The notes: generated by a model from the sequence alone, not told the origin. Shown: positions 39,346-57,567, numbered from the stretch's first letter. The stretch: 64,000 bases of DNA from Strigamia acuminata (GCA_949358305.1 OX442319.1:10166001-10230000); one strand, 5' to 3'. Numbers and translations are program-made.

Positions 39346-40290
39346 TTAAATTTCGCCTGTATGCTTCGTCTACGGCTTTCTAGAGGTGAAATCAAAACAA
39401 AAGTTAAATAAATGCACAAGAATCAATCCACTATTTTCTCGGCAATATCCAAAGATGACGCTTTGGTGCCCACAAGGGACAAAATACTTAATCCGGAGTA
39501 ATTTAATAATTTAATCCGGTCGTTGTATCTGTCCTCCGACCTGTTGCTGCCTTCTTTGGTGTGTCAAACTGGCCAAAGTTGCAATACAAACACACACCAA
39601 ATTCATCACCACTTCATCACCACTTCATGAAGGCACTAAACACATCTTAACAACTCTCCCTGGCAGAGAAGAATTATTATTATTATAACAGAAAGGCATG
39701 ATGTGTGCGATGAAAAACTTGACAGAAGTAAGTTACATAATTTCTCAAAGTAAATACAATTATAATCAATAAAATGTTACTTTGAAGAATTGATAAAGAA
39801 ATGTCACAAAAATGCTGAAGAAATGTAAGGGGAGTGAAGACGAACCATAAGATTAATAAATTATTTTTGTCTTTGTAAAGATGATGGGGAAAAAAATTCT
39901 GATCATATATTTACTGTATTTGTCAAATATCAAAGAAATCAAGAATTAACAGAGCCAAAAAGAGTAATAATTACACGAAAATAGAGAACGACAAGCAAGG
40001 TAAAAATAACAGTAATTTTCATAGCAATTCTCATAAAAAGCTTAAACCATGACAACAAGCAATAATTTACAACAAAGGTGAAGAAACAAACAGCAGGGTA
40101 AAATAACAAAAGAATTGAGCAATTGAACAATGACTAAAATAGCTAAACCTAATGCAATAAAAGGTAAGCCTTTTCTTGCTCTCAGCAAATGGACTAGAAG
40201 CAGTGCGAACACAGAGCAACTCCTGATCTTTCATCACTCATTCCCCAACAGTCTTCCTGTTTTTAGTCCATTCAACACCAGCAGGCAGCT
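39346..40290. other. intergenic
   Basis: AT-rich; no gene or repeat that I can support. Confidence 0.3.
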
Positions 40291-40755
40291 TCAAACAAGC
40301 CGGTGGATCAGTTGTCTGCGCAAATGTTGTTCGACTCCTAATGGTGTTCGGATTTCACTTAAGAATTCCGGGCTGATGTACGGACTCTTTCCATCGGATG
40401 AGATTATAATTTTGCATTCGGGGCAGGTTGCCCAAAGACGTGGAGGAGGGGGATGTACTCCCTTGACTACGAATGGAAGGAACTCTGGATGCCAGGGCTG
40501 CGATTTCGGTCTTATCTTTGACCCTGAGCAATTAAAACATTGCGCGAGGCTCCCTCCCGTTCCTGAGCCAGACATCCATCCAATGCCGGTGCAAAAGGGA
40601 CAAGGAACCTCGTTACTTGCGATCTTCAGATCATCATAACGTCTTCCCCTTCCTGACGTCTTCCTGACACTTCTCCCGACGCTCCTGCATCTTCCTGACT
40701 TTTGCTGCCAGTCGCTAACGCTCAGTCCAGGGTTGGAATCCAATCTTGGACGCAC
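40291..40755 (-). CDS. open frame with CxxC metal-binding pairs, unknown
   Basis: A GC-richer open frame whose last ~115 residues look coding: CPFCTGIGW, CFNCSGSK and CPECK give three CxxC pairs, the first two of DnaJ-like CxxCxGxG form. It then runs through SPYISPEFLSEIRTPLGVEQ to a stop. The start (up to ~40,755) is low-complexity and may be intron or UTR. It could be a single exon of a larger gene or a decayed copy. Confidence 0.35.
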   Translation of the reverse strand: MRPRLDSNPGLSVSDWQQKSGRCRSVGRSVRKTSGRGRRYDDLKIASNEVPCPFCTGIGWMSGSGTGGSLAQCFNCSGSKIRPKSQPWHPEFLPFVVKGVHPPPPRLWATCPECKIIISSDGKSPYISPEFLSEIRTPLGVEQHLRRQLIHRLV

Positions 40756-40930
40756 TGCTCCTGCTGACGACTTTATTTCAACTATATTACCATTTGCTCA
40801 TGCAGGTCTGGGTAAAAGAAATGAGGTAAATAGTCAAGTGAATATATCTTTTATTGTTACAATCATCATCAACTTATATAAATTCAACAGTTTGACAACT
40901 AATTTTTGTGAGTTTTATAAAGTTTTATAA

Positions 40931-41099
40931 AGTAAAGTTTTATCTTTGGCAATTGATCTCTAATAGCCATTTTATGATTATCTACATAGAGTAATACAAT
41001 AGAAATAAGAGAAAGTTGAAAGAAGTTTTTAAAAGCATGAAAAAATTGATAAAATGCTCAACTCACAAATGCTATCACAATAAGCAGAAGTAAAAAATT
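40931..41099. repeat. 169 bp direct repeat, left copy
   Basis: Starts AGTAAAGTTTTATC and ends AGTAAAAAATT. It is almost identical (one difference noticed: AAAAGCATG vs AAAAACATG) to 41,672-41,840, 741 bp away. The ends are not TG/CA, so it is not a clear LTR pair. Confidence 0.85.
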
Positions 41100-41671
41100 A
41101 AACAAATGTAAACAGTAATTTACTTCACAACATCATTTCACCAATTATTTTCCTACATAAAGTTGTCACGTCGTTAATTTCAACTGGAAACGATGGTTTA
41201 GAAAAACTAGGTTTTCGGGGGTCTGTATTAACCACAGGTGCCACAACTCTTAATACTTAACCATGGTGCTTGGACAAGCATGGTTGTAGCTCAATTAAAA
41301 AGAAGTCTGTTTGTGAAATCTAATATTAGTTGGGTGCAGTATATCAGCTAGGGCGCTTGCAAATACCGTGTCTCACTGAGGGAGAGTGTTGAAGATTATT
41401 TTCTTCTCCTAAGTTAGCGCAAACTTTGGGTGCATGCGCTCACAGGTGCATGAGAGCAAACCGCATCTTCAAGTTCAAATAGCTAACAAATAAGAGTGGG
41501 CCAACCTGTTGCACTGTGGCTCAAGTTAGCAGTTTTGTTTGAATCTGTAAATATCACGACTCACTTGTCATCAATTATTAAAAATTAAAAATTAAAAATT
41601 AAAAAGTAAAAATTAAAAATTAAAACCACATATAGAAAATTTCTTTTATTAATCATCTGTAATCTTTATAT
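41100..41671. other. non-coding between the 169 bp repeats
   Basis: Includes an AATTAAAAATTAAAAATT run at about 41,575-41,625. No gene is seen. Confidence 0.4.
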
Positions 41672-41840
41672 AGTAAAGTTTTATCTTTGGCAATTGATCT
41701 CTAATAGCCATTTTATGATTATCTACATAGAGTAATACAATAGAAATAAGAGAAAGTTGAAAGAAGTTTTTAAAAACATGAAAAAATTGATAAAATGCTC
41801 AACTCACAAATGCTATCACAATAAGCAGAAGTAAAAAATT
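41672..41840. repeat. 169 bp direct repeat, right copy
   Basis: The second copy of the unit at 40,931. Its near-identity means recent duplication or conversion. Confidence 0.85.
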
Positions 41841-43010
41841 CAAAAAGATTTTTATAAAAAATGCCAAAGTTAATTGTTGTTAAAAGTAATATTCAACAGA
41901 ATGCATACATAAAAAAAATGGAAGACAATTTTAAAAGTTTAATTTCTTATTTAAATTTAAATAATTAAATTGAGAACTTTCTATAAAACAAAAATGAATG
42001 CGTTAACTTCATACTATTATAGAATTTTTAACTCTCTCCTTTCTTTCGCAGAAAATCTCGCTTATGACACCACAAAGCATTAACCTATATCCCCCTCAAA
42101 AACTAATAGGAATTCACTTTATAAAAAACAACATACACTTTTAGTGATGCAACGCTTAGCGTACTCTTACATTCACTACGGGTGATCTATTGGTATGGTT
42201 TTACAATTGTACATAAAAAATAAATTAAGTGTTGATAGCCACTTAAAGGATGGAATATTGAATGGTTTTTAAACTCTTTAGCTGCTCATAATTTTACAAT
42301 ATCACACAATTACAGATTTTGCAAAAAGAAGGTTTGTCTCCTTGGACTTCGATGAAACTTCGTTGTCTAAGTGTTGTGACCATTTTGCCCACCTGGCAGC
42401 ACATGTTGAAATTGAATATACAGAAAAGGGGTTACACACCACTAATTTCAATACACTGCATATAAATACAAGTATTCTGATAAATCACCACCAGTCTTTT
42501 AATTTAAAGAGTGGTTGCAGGAACCATTGACCCAACAAAGTTGGATCAAAACTATGGTCATAAAGACACATTATGCAGGACAAGATTTAATTTTCACTTG
42601 ACAAAATTAATCATTTTGACCTGTAATGGCGAAATACTGTCACAAAAAATAAAAATCCTCAGTGTTTGTTACAGTTCTCCAACGCTTAACACGCTAAACC
42701 AATCAAATAGGCTTTTCCAGTTAAGAAATAAATTGACCGGTTATTATTTACACGTTATCCCAATGGGGAGCAAAAATACCTTAGTTTCAGATGACTTAAC
42801 TAACAAAAAATAATTTGATAAAAAAATAATTTGTTTATAGTAGTTCTGAATTTTCCAAAATATTTCAATATTAAAATGAGGCAAATGGGTTTTGCCACCA
42901 TCAGGATAGATAATTGCATGTTTCAAGCAAATCTATGTCCACTCGTATCCTGATTCTGAATGGGGAGGTGTTGGCAGAGGCGGCTTTCTCATCCGCCCCT
43001 GTGGCCCTAG
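41841..43010. other. 3' flank of NKAIN, non-coding
   Basis: Likely holds the NKAIN 3' UTR next to 43,010. The 62- and 100-codon plus frames (42,342-42,530; 42,511-42,813) have no recognisable features. Confidence 0.35.
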
Positions 43011-48076
<5,066 letters not shown>

Positions 48077-48450
48077 TGTTGCGGCATAAACAGTCGTGTT
48101 AGTCGATTAGGCCGACATCAATTAATTAATTCAACTGGTCTCCGGATAAGAACATAAAGTGGTGAGAAACTCTTTGTCCGCTTACAGAGTCGGGTAAAGC
48201 CTGTTAAACTCCATAAGTGTGTGTGTCCTGATTGGAGCCGTGTTAAAATAGCCAAAATGGAATGATAGAAATTTTAAAAAGTAATTATGGAGTTCTATGG
48301 CTGTCATACCAGTCCCCGCTATAAAGTAGAAAAATAAAAAACAAGCCAAACACCGCTCTGACTCTTTCGATGTAGAGGGAGAGATGCTTGGTGCGTCATT
48401 GCGATTGCGGTACCTCTAGCGGTCGCAATGTAAACTCATGGTGGAGGATT
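48077..48450 (-). promoter_or_regulatory. NKAIN 5' UTR and promoter region
   Basis: The 370 bases before the NKAIN ATG should hold its 5' UTR and promoter. The zone 48,160-48,450 is GC-richer than its surroundings. No single start site or TATA box can be fixed by eye. Confidence 0.35.
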
Positions 48451-51229
48451 AGTAGTGCTGTATGAAAATAGAAAAGAAATTTATATTTTTTGGGGGTTCT
48501 TTTTGGTGTGTGGGAATAAAATTACAAATACATTAATTGTTAGTGATGTTTTGTTAGGAAAATTGTTAATATTTTTATTTTGGTGTATTTTTTTTGTTCG
48601 AACCGTTTAATTATTTATTTATTATTTATTTATTTTATTTATTTATTTATTAGTATGTTGGTGGCAAGAGTAGTTGTTTTGGTGAGAAGAATAGTCTTTT
48701 TTTTTTGGTACAGGCAGAATTAAACACAATTTGAAATCATCCGAAAAAAAAAGGCGTTTGAAAATGGAATTTGTGCAGTCATAGATCGTTGGCGCGCTCT
48801 AGTGAGAAAATACGGAATAAAATTATTCCCTGGTGGTGTACAATTATTGTAGAAATTAAAATGGTGTGAACGTGTTCTCATGTGGAGTAACATGACACCT
48901 TAATCGTGTAAATTAACAGGTGGAAAAATAAAATAAAAATAAAAATTGTGTTCTATGAGGAACACACTGAATTAATTTTGATTTATTTCACCCACCATTT
49001 TGTTTTGTTGATGAAATCTTTCTTAAATTAATTTTTACCAATTTTACATCAATTTTACTCCATTTGGGTTCACACCTCTCAGTTCACACCCTTTTAGCAC
49101 ATTTTTCTTGTTGTTTTCTTGCGTGAAAATATCAATAAAAAAGTAGCACAATTTTTTAATAGTAACCTAACCTAACACACCAAAATTAAAATCCTTTATT
49201 TTTTACTACAAAAACATTCACAAGCGCCTTTTAAACTGTATAATTAACCTATTTGGTTCAACGCCCATGGGTGTCTTGTTTTATATTCCACATTTCAGAA
49301 ACACTAAAGCACTAAATTTCTCTTTCTCGCTCGACATCCCACATAAAAAAACACCGGTAAACAAAAATGCTATCATTGCAATTTCTCCAATAAAAGGGTT
49401 AATTAGAAAAGAAGTCCTACGAGACTTCCAAAGTTTCATTAATCAATGTTGAATGGCCAAGTTAATTAGAGATCATTTTATTTCTAACCCTGCAAATGGA
49501 TTCTGCCAAGAAAAAGAAATTACAATTTCCAATAAGTCTTCTTCTATTCAAAGCGTGTCAAAGATGAGAAATTTCTCCACGTTATTACATGCACGTACAA
49601 TTTACGCCAACATTTATTTGTAGCATCCTATTGGCCTCGTGACATCTACCTTTGAGCAATGTAGGTGAAGGAACGCAAAAGAGATGATGGCGAAAGCTTT
49701 GATTTGATATATACAGTAAAAGCCGCTTTATTCTGCATTGGAATAACCGGAAAGCTCGATTAACCGCAATCTTTTGCGGAATATATTAAGAATACGGGTC
49801 CGACATTTCCGTCTGAAAGAAAACTGATTGTAAACATAATATTTTAAACAACAAATTTACAATTTATTGGAAATATTAGCTTTCGTCTCGAGGATTTACT
49901 ACTAATTTTCAAAAGTTTGAAAATGTATAAATATTTATATGTGTAAATCTTTCGCAGAGATACACAAGGTTATCCGACTACAATTTAGGAGATATAAATT
50001 CATTTGAAATTATCTGAGACAACAAGTATTCAACCTTTCACACTCGCTAGTGTTAAACATACTACGCAACAATAATAATTTCGCCATCTAGTGTCTGAAT
50101 ATGTTTTACGGCGCATTTTAGTAAAATCTATGTTTCAACAGCTACATCGTTTGGCCCTAATTTTAGTTGATTATACAGGTGTGTGAACCCAGACGCATCT
50201 TTGGGTGGGGTTCTGGTGAAATATCCCGTTCGCTTTTCCCTCGGGATGTGGACGGTGTTCCACTAAACGGCGCCGAGTTCCCACGCACTATACCGCCATT
50301 TTAACGATCCACTTTCACCATTTTCCACTCTCGAAAGAAAACTTTCTGAGTAACTCGAAGTCTTGGTTCAAGTTACTGATAAGAAATGCGTGTAAATAGG
50401 TTGGGCACGACGATTGGGTGTGTCTGATCTAAAACTGACCCCAATTCTAACCTTGCAAGCAGTTTTCAAGGTCGTTTGTGCAGATACAGATAGACTGTGT
50501 TGTAGACCACACAAAATGAACCAACAAGCAAAAAATCATTTATTTAATGAGAATAATTGGTCTGGTTGGTCAAGATTTTACTAGCAAATGTGAAAAGCCA
50601 ATTAAAGACTGTTGCAGTCACGTTTCTGGGAGAACTGGTCATGCTAAAAATAAAAATTGGTGCCTTCAAGTCATGTTGTTATACGGCTGGGGAAATTGAG
50701 TTTGGCCACGAGAGTGAGTGGTCATGTCCACTACATTTAGGGATCAACACCTTGCTATCCCAATATTTGTCTGCTGAATAAATAGCCTGAGTTTCATTGT
50801 AAAACGTAGTAACCTTAGCACCCAGTGGCCACAAATGGACACATAGGTAGTCTCAAAGCCCCTGAATGACTCCCTATAATATAAAAACATTAGTTATCCA
50901 TTTCGGCCCCTGCTAGTCTTGTTAGATTATAGTTTCTGGTATTTTTAATTTCTAAATGTCTAATTATAGGTTTTGTAGGGATATTTATGCTGCGTAATTC
51001 TATATGTGGGGCCTCGATAGGTGTTGAAGTAAACCCGGGTAATGGTGTCAAGTAAATCTACTCTGATATCATTAGATTTATTCATTTAGGTGACCACACG
51101 TGTCATCAGCACACCTTAATTAGAGTAAAACACCTTTGTGATGTTGAGAGATGCACTGGAGGTGAATTTAGCGGTTTCATCGAAATTGATTACAAAGAGA
51201 GGAGAAAAGTTAAATTATAGAAGGACGAT
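48451..51229. other. intergenic
   Basis: No convincing gene. It contains TTTATTATTTAT repeats at 48,610-48,650 and short open frames at 49,267-49,452 and 50,557-50,781 (plus) with no recognisable features. 50,160-50,340 is GC-richer and unassigned. Confidence 0.3.
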
Positions 51230-52220
51230 TCGGGGCCCCGTCCCTACACGGGCTCTCAATTTCTAGAAATTAAAAATATAGAAGAAAAAAAAATTTGAAA
51301 AAAAAAAATTTGAAAAAAAAAAATTATAGGGGTCCAAAATGGCTGCGAGAAGGGCCCCATGGAGGTTCGGGGCCCCTAATACCTAAAAAATGCAGAAAGA
51401 AAAATTTACAATTTAACATAAAATAATTTTTTGAAAATAATTTTTTACTTAGGGCCCCAAAAATGGCTGCGTGGGGGGCCCCAATACCAAATTTGAAAAA
51501 ATAAATAAATTATATAAGGGTCCAAAATGGCTGCGAGAAAGGCCCCATGTAAGTTCGGGGCCCCTAATACCTAAAAAATGTAGAAAGAAAAATTTACAAT
51601 TTCCCATAAAATAATTTTTGAAAAAAAAATTATATAGGGGTCCAAAATGGCTGCGAGAAGAGCCCCTTGCAGGTTCGGGGCCCCTAATACCTAAAAATTT
51701 AGAAAAAAAATTTACAATTTACCATAAAATATTTTTTTTTTAAATAATTTTTTTCTTCGGGTCCCAAAAATGGCTGCGAGAAGGGCCCCTTCCCTGGCGA
51801 CAAAATAATCTTTTGAAAATAAATTTTTACGTAGGGCCCCAAAATGGCTGCGTGGGGGGCCCCAATACCAAATTTGAAAAAATAAATAAATTATATAAGG
51901 GTCCAAAATGGCTGCGAGAAAGGCCCCATGTAAGTTCGGGGCCCCTAATACCTAAAAAATGTAGAAAGAAAAATTTACAATTTCCCATAAAATAATTTTT
52001 TTTAAATAATTTTTTACTTAGGGCCCCAAAAATGGCTGCGAGAAGAGCCCCAAAAATGGCTGCGAGAAGGGCCTCTTCCCTGGCGACAAAATAATCGTTT
52101 GAAAATAAATTTTTACGTAGGGCCCCAAAATGGCTGCGTGGGGGCCCCCAATACCAAAAGAATAAAAATGTCCAAATAAAATTTTTTTTTTACACGGGGC
52201 CCCAACGAAGGGCCCCGCAG
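51230..52220. repeat. satellite built on GGGGCCCC and AAAATGGCTGCG blocks
   Basis: Degenerate tandem units. Each has GGTCCAAAATGGCTGCGAG, an AGGGCCCC block, TTCGGGGCCCCTAATACC, then AAATTTACAATTT and an A/T run. At least five copies of AAAATGGCTGCGAG occur, alternating with AAAATGGCTGCGTGGGG. Larger blocks (about 350 bp) repeat, for example 51,480-51,600 and 51,850-51,980. Confidence 0.85.
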
Positions 52221-53240
52221 ACCACGTTTATTCTAATTCACACGATTCGGTTCACACGCAATTAAATCTTTTTTCCTACAAACGAATAAATGCATAATTA
52301 CAGAAATAAAAATGGAACAATTCCAAAAATGTAAATTTAAATGCAAACGTCATCCAACGGCGCTTATTTTCCGTGTCAGTCATGTCAATTTCTCTAATTT
52401 CCACGCCATGTTTTCTGTTCTTATTTTTTTTCCTTCCTCACGTTTTTTCTTTTAATCTTTCCAACAGCTCAGGTGAAAATTGCGGTTATGGCTTCACACA
52501 GTCTTTAAATTCACGCGTCTCGTGTAATTTGCTCTGTTTACCGCCAACTGACCTTGACTCGTAACCCCACCTCCTATTCACAGACCCTTCGTGCGATTAA
52601 TAATACGTCATGACGTCATTTCGGCCTCGCGTATTTGTGCGGAGAGAGCGAGGCCATTTGATGACTTGGAAATTTGTCTTCGCGGCGGAATGTAAATAAA
52701 TAAACGTTGGAAAATTGTGGTCAAGGTGAAGTTAGGCCTAATTATTGAATTTGGGGTTTATGTGGTGACCTAAATTGTGTAATAACACCTCGGTTGTTGT
52801 GTTCGACGTGTTTTTCACACGTTTTAGAGGTTTGGGGGAAACGGAACATGTTTTTTTTGGTTTTTTTTTCATTTTGTGTTCGTTTCACCTGACAAATTTG
52901 TTCGTGTGCGGCTTTTGGAGAGTTGCCAGAGGAGTAGATTTAATGTATCTCAATGTGAAATGCTCGAACGATTCGTGGAAGGATTTTTTTGGGTTTTTGT
53001 TTTTATTTTGGGGTTATTTGGAATGAGAAGTGATGTGTGGATGAAATGATGTTTGGTTTTGTTGGTGGGGTAATGGAAGAGTTTGTGGAAGACGGGGTGG
53101 AGGGTCTGTGAGTAAAAGAGGAGGTCGGGAATATGGAAGATTAAGAATTTGGATTGTGGAATTGGTGGAATTTGATGTTCGATGTTTCATTACAGGACTT
53201 TATGTACTGTAATTTTTGTTATATAAATTTTTTTTTAGTG
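52221..53240. other. intergenic; CRE-like sites near 52,610
   Basis: At 52,600-52,650 TACGTCATGACGTCATTT has two overlapping CRE-type sites next to a GC-rich stretch, which may mark a promoter. T-rich open frames downstream (52,775-53,026) look non-coding. Confidence 0.3.
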
Positions 53241-53258
53241 ATTCTCCAATTTTTCTTA

Positions 53259-53830
53259 AAATTCGTCAATTTTTTTAGAAAATTCGCCAATTTTTTAGAA
53301 AATTCGCCAATTTTTTAGCAAATTCGCCAATTTTTTAGACAATTCGCCAATTTTTTAGAAAATTCGCCAATTTTTTAGAAAATTCGCCAATTTTTTAGAA
53401 AATTCGCCAATTTTTTAGAAAATTCGCCAATTTTTTAGAAAATTCGCCAATTTTTTAGAAAATTCGCCAATTTTTTAGAAAATTCGCCAATTTTTTAGAA
53501 AATTCGCCAATTTTTTAGAAAATTCGCCAATTTTTTTAGAAAATTCGCCAATTTTTTAGAAAATTCGCCAATATTTCTCAAAATTCGCCAATATTTTTCA
53601 AAATTCGCCAATATTTCTCAAAATACGCCAATATTGCTCAAAATTCGCCAATATTTCTAAAATTTGCCAATATTTCTGAAAAATTCGCCAATATTTCTCA
53701 AAATTCGCCAATATTTTTCAAAATTTGCCAATATTTCTCAATATTTTTCAATATTCCTCAAAATTCGTCAAAATTTCTGAGGATTCGTCAAAATTCGTCA
53801 AAATTTCTCAGGATTTGTCAAAATTTCTCA
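53259..53830. repeat. 20 bp minisatellite, AAAATTCGCCAATTTTTTAG
   Basis: About 15 near-perfect head-to-tail 20 bp units up to ~53,570, then about ten degenerate units with TTCGCCAATATTTCTCAAAA, fading out by 53,830 and beyond. A/T tracts recur every ~10 bp. Confidence 0.95.
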
Positions 53831-54959
53831 AATTTTTTAACATTTGTTAAAATTTGCCAAAAATTCTCAAAATTTGCCAAAAAATCTCAAATTTTTTTAA
53901 AATTCGCCAAAAAATTTCAAAATTTTTTAAAATTTGCCAAATTTATCAAAATTTCTTCAAATTTGCCAAAATTTCTCAAATTTCTTCAAATTTGCCTAAA
54001 TTTTCTCTAAATATACCAAACCTTTCCAAGTCTTACCAAAATTTCCTCAAAAAAATAGAACATTTGTTCTGTCATTACAACTCATTACACGCATTCAATT
54101 AACACGCCTCTTTCCCTTTTTTTCCACAACCTTATCCTTTCCTTTTCCTCTTAATTCCCCCCGAATTTGACACACATCCAACAATCCACAAAAAAACCCC
54201 AAACCAAACCCACTTCCCAAAAAAACCAAACACTCATCCCTAAACCCCTTAAACTTCCGACACCACCCGAACCTAATTCCCAAATAAATTCCACCTAAAC
54301 CAAAACCTCCCCCCAATCCCCCCCTAACATTGTTTACCTCCAACAAAAACACCACGCCACCACGACACCGCGTCCAATCCATCTAATTCCCGCTCCCACA
54401 ATCACACCTGAAGCGCACCAAGAGGAATTCAAATAATTTAATCAAATCGACGTGGACTGCGTCCCTTTTGGGGCCCCCTGGGACAAACTCGGCGAGTCTT
54501 TTTTCTCTTGTCAGTTGGCCTGTCGTCGTCGATCAAGACGGAGCATCACGTTGTGCTGAGACCAGCAGCAACCACATCTACTGATTGCCCTCTTCCTGCT
54601 CGCTCTCTCGCTCTCTCTCTCGTCACTCTTCTTTTCCTTCTCAGCATCCAATCATCGTCCGCGCATCGATCGATGCTCGCAACGTTCGCTGACCACATCA
54701 TTTCGCGTATTAAGATATAGAAACAATTGACCGTAATTGGCGAGACACGGAGTGGACTGCTTGCTTGGCGAGGGATGAAAAGGAGTAGGAATGATGGGTC
54801 ATTTGTGTGAGGGGCCCGGGGCCCGGGGCGTGGGGCGTGGGATGGATAATTGTTTGGGAAAATTAATTTTTTTTATTTTTGGGCCTCTAAAATTTAATTT
54901 GGGTTGGTTTTAGGGCCCAGAAGAGTTTATTGGTATTTTTGGGGCACGAAAGATTTATT
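53831..54959. other. intergenic; GC-richer zone 54,430-54,720
   Basis: After the minisatellite comes an A/C-rich stretch (54,100-54,380). 54,430-54,720 is GC-richer, with a CT run (GCTCTCTCGCTCTCTCTCTC) as seen near arthropod promoters. No coding frame is convincing. Confidence 0.3.
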
Positions 54960-55480
54960 TTGATTTTTTTAGGGGCACAAATATGCGAAAATGTTGTGTT
55001 TTTATATTTTTAGGGGCCCAATATGCCCAAACGTTATATTTATATATTTTCGGGGGTCCGTTGTTAATTTTTATATTTTTTAGGGGTCTGAAAAACGTAT
55101 TTTTAAATTTTCAGGGGCCCAAAAGCAAATTTTCATGTCTTTCAGGGGCCCAAATATGTTTAAACGTTATATTTTTATATTTTCGGGGGTCCGTTGTTAA
55201 TTTTTATATTTTTTAGGGGTCTAAAAAATGTATTTTTAAATTTTTAGGGGCCCAAAAGCAAATTTTCATATATTTCAGGGGCCCAAATATGCTTAAACGT
55301 TATATTTTTACATTTTCGGGGGCCCAAAAGCAAATTTTTATATATTTTTTAGGGGTCCAAAAAATGTATTTTTTAATTTTTAGGGGCCCAAAAGCAAATT
55401 TTTATATATTTTATGGGCCCAAAAGCAAATATTCACTCCTTCAGGGGCCCAACGGTGTCTTTTCATACATTTCTTGGGCC
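54960..55480. repeat. degenerate repeat of AGGGGCCCAAAA blocks
   Basis: Repeats of TTTTTAGGGGCCCAAA and TTTTCGGGGGTCCGTTGTTA spaced 40-100 bp. The core GGGGCCCAAAA is shared with the satellites at 51.2 and 55.9 kb. Confidence 0.8.
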
Positions 55481-55919
55481 AAAAACAATAACCATAGTGA
55501 TGATCATTATTGTTGTTGTTTACTCTAAATAAAACAATAACTGCTACAAAATTGTTCTTCCGATCGAGATCGTTGCGACCGGTCTAACGAAAATCCAAGA
55601 TGGCTGCCAGCAAGACCCGTTTTGAACGAGAAAACTCGTTGAACGGAGATTTAAACGTGGCGTGCAGGTCGTTTCCGTTTAACCAGTTTACACGATATTT
55701 ACAAAACGAGTGTAAACACATTTACACTCGTTTTGAAAACGTTTCTAATGCACCTACTTTTCCATACTTCTCAAGGGCCCAAAAGAAATTTCAACATTTA
55801 TTCAGGGGCCCAAAAGCATTATTTTATATATTTTAGGGCCCCAAAAAAAAATCTTCATACATTTCATAGGCCCAACAATATATTTTCATATTTTTCAGGG
55901 GGGCCCCTGAAAGACATTA
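55481..55919. other. unassigned, GC-richer insert between satellites
   Basis: 55,560-55,740 interrupts the satellite with ATGGCTGCCAGCAAGACC and the hairpin AAACGAGTGTAAAC...TTTACACTCGTTT. It may be a small inserted element. No gene is seen. Confidence 0.3.
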
Positions 55920-56700
55920 TCAATATTTTTCTGGGCTCCAAAACTATATTTTCATATTTTTCAAGGCCCTAAAACTATATTTTCATATTTTTCAAGGCCC
56001 TAAAACTATATTTTCATATTTTTCAGGGCCCCAAAACTATATTTTCATATTTTTCCGGGCCCTAAAACTATATTTTCATAGTTTTCAAGGCCCTAAAACT
56101 ATATTTTCATATTTTTCAGGGCCCCAAAACTATATTTTCATATTTTTCCGGGCCCTAAAACTATATTTTCATATTTTTCAAGGCCCTAAAACTATATTTT
56201 CATATTTTTCAGGGCCCCAAAACTATATTTTCATATTTTTCCGGGCCCCAAAACTATATTTTCATATTTTTCAGGGCCCCAAAATTATATTTTCATATTT
56301 TTCAGGGCCCTAAAACTATATTTTCATATTTTTCAGGGCTCTAAAACTATATTTTCATATTTTTCAAGGCCCCAAAATTATATTTTTATATTTTTCAAGG
56401 TCCCAAAATTATATTTTCTTATTTTTCATGGCCCAATAGTATCTTTTCATATTTTTCAGGGCCCCAAAACTATATTTTCAAATTTTTCAGGGCCCTAAAA
56501 CTATATTTTCATATTTTTCAAGGCCCCAAAATTATATTTTCATATTTTTCAGGGCCCTAAAACTATATTTTCATATTTTTCAGGACCCTAAAATTATATT
56601 TTCATATTTTTCAAGGCCCTAAAATTATATTTTCATGTTTATCAAGGCCCTAAAACTATATTTTCACTTCTTCCAAGGCCCCAAAAGAAAATATTCATAT
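55920..56700. repeat. 31 bp satellite (GGCCCTAAAACTATATTTTC...)
   Basis: About 24 head-to-tail units; each is GGCCC(T/C)AAAACTATA, then TTTTCATATTTTTCA, followed by A or G. Variants alternate between AAGGCCCT and AGGGCCCC. Confidence 0.95.
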
Positions 56701-57059
56701 TTCTGAAGGGGCCTCCAGCAAGTGTGTAATCCGAATCGCCCTGACGTCACCCCGTTCCAAAAATAAATGATAAATACACGTTCTTCATTTAACATGTCAC
56801 TTGTCAGACACCTTGGACTTGAGGAAAGTGAGAAAGTCACGAGGGTCACTGCACTCAACGAGGAAAAATCATCGGCCAAACAAGTTCCATTTAAAAATCC
56901 TTCAAGAAACATTTATTTTCTCTCAACACCACCCCAACGAAATCAAAGCCAAACAATCTTTTTATTAAACAAAAACGAAAAAGAAAAAAAAAATACAAAA
57001 CGTTTAAACCCGCCATCATTTATTTATTCCTCCCTTGAATTTTCCCCCCTTGCTGTCTC

Positions 57060-57567
57060 CCCTACAGACTACTTGGTCGCGCCCTGATGCGAGGTCGACC
57101 GCCATTGCATTCGATCACGTGCGATTCGCAGAACCAATAGCGCGGCGCAATGATCGTCCAACGAGAGTAGATAACTGGAACTGGTCTGGTAGAGACAGGC
57201 GCCGCCATCGCTGCACTCAGCGAACCGATCCCAGTGTTTCGCGTGGATTTTCGCCCGTTTTTCGTGTTGTTATGTGCATTTATCAATCGATCGGATATAC
57301 CTGAAACTAGTGCTTGAATACCACGAGTGTCCGACGAGGTGAGGAGCCCCCGACGACCCGATTCCGTCTAAAAAGTCGCATTTTGTGCGCCCGGTTCGGA
57401 TACACTGTGTTGTGTATACACTGGCAGGAAGTGATCATCTTGGTCGTTTAAAAATCGAACCGTTTGTGCGTGTTTTGAGCGTTTTTTTGACTGGAAAAAT
57501 ATTAATTTCGATTTATGAATATTTCAGATGTTCGTGGTGTGATGTTCCTGGGATCCACGAGTGTGCC
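57060..57567 (+). promoter_or_regulatory. GC/CpG-rich promoter-like zone and 5' UTR
   Basis: A clear rise in GC and CpG just upstream of the signal-peptide exon. A frame is open from 57,385 into the exon, but the region has the look of a 5' UTR. No TATA box is obvious. Confidence 0.4.

Noticed and set aside
52775-53026. 83-codon plus frame rich in F, G and V
   Set aside because: It reflects T/G-rich DNA, with no motif, splice site or conservation clue.
53259-53830. CRISPR-like array
   Set aside because: The units are head-to-tail with no unique spacers, and the genome is eukaryotic. It is a minisatellite.
54983-55972. Several 77-79 codon plus frames
   Set aside because: They are translations of the GGGGCCC satellites (repeating GAQ/RGPK phrases), not genes.
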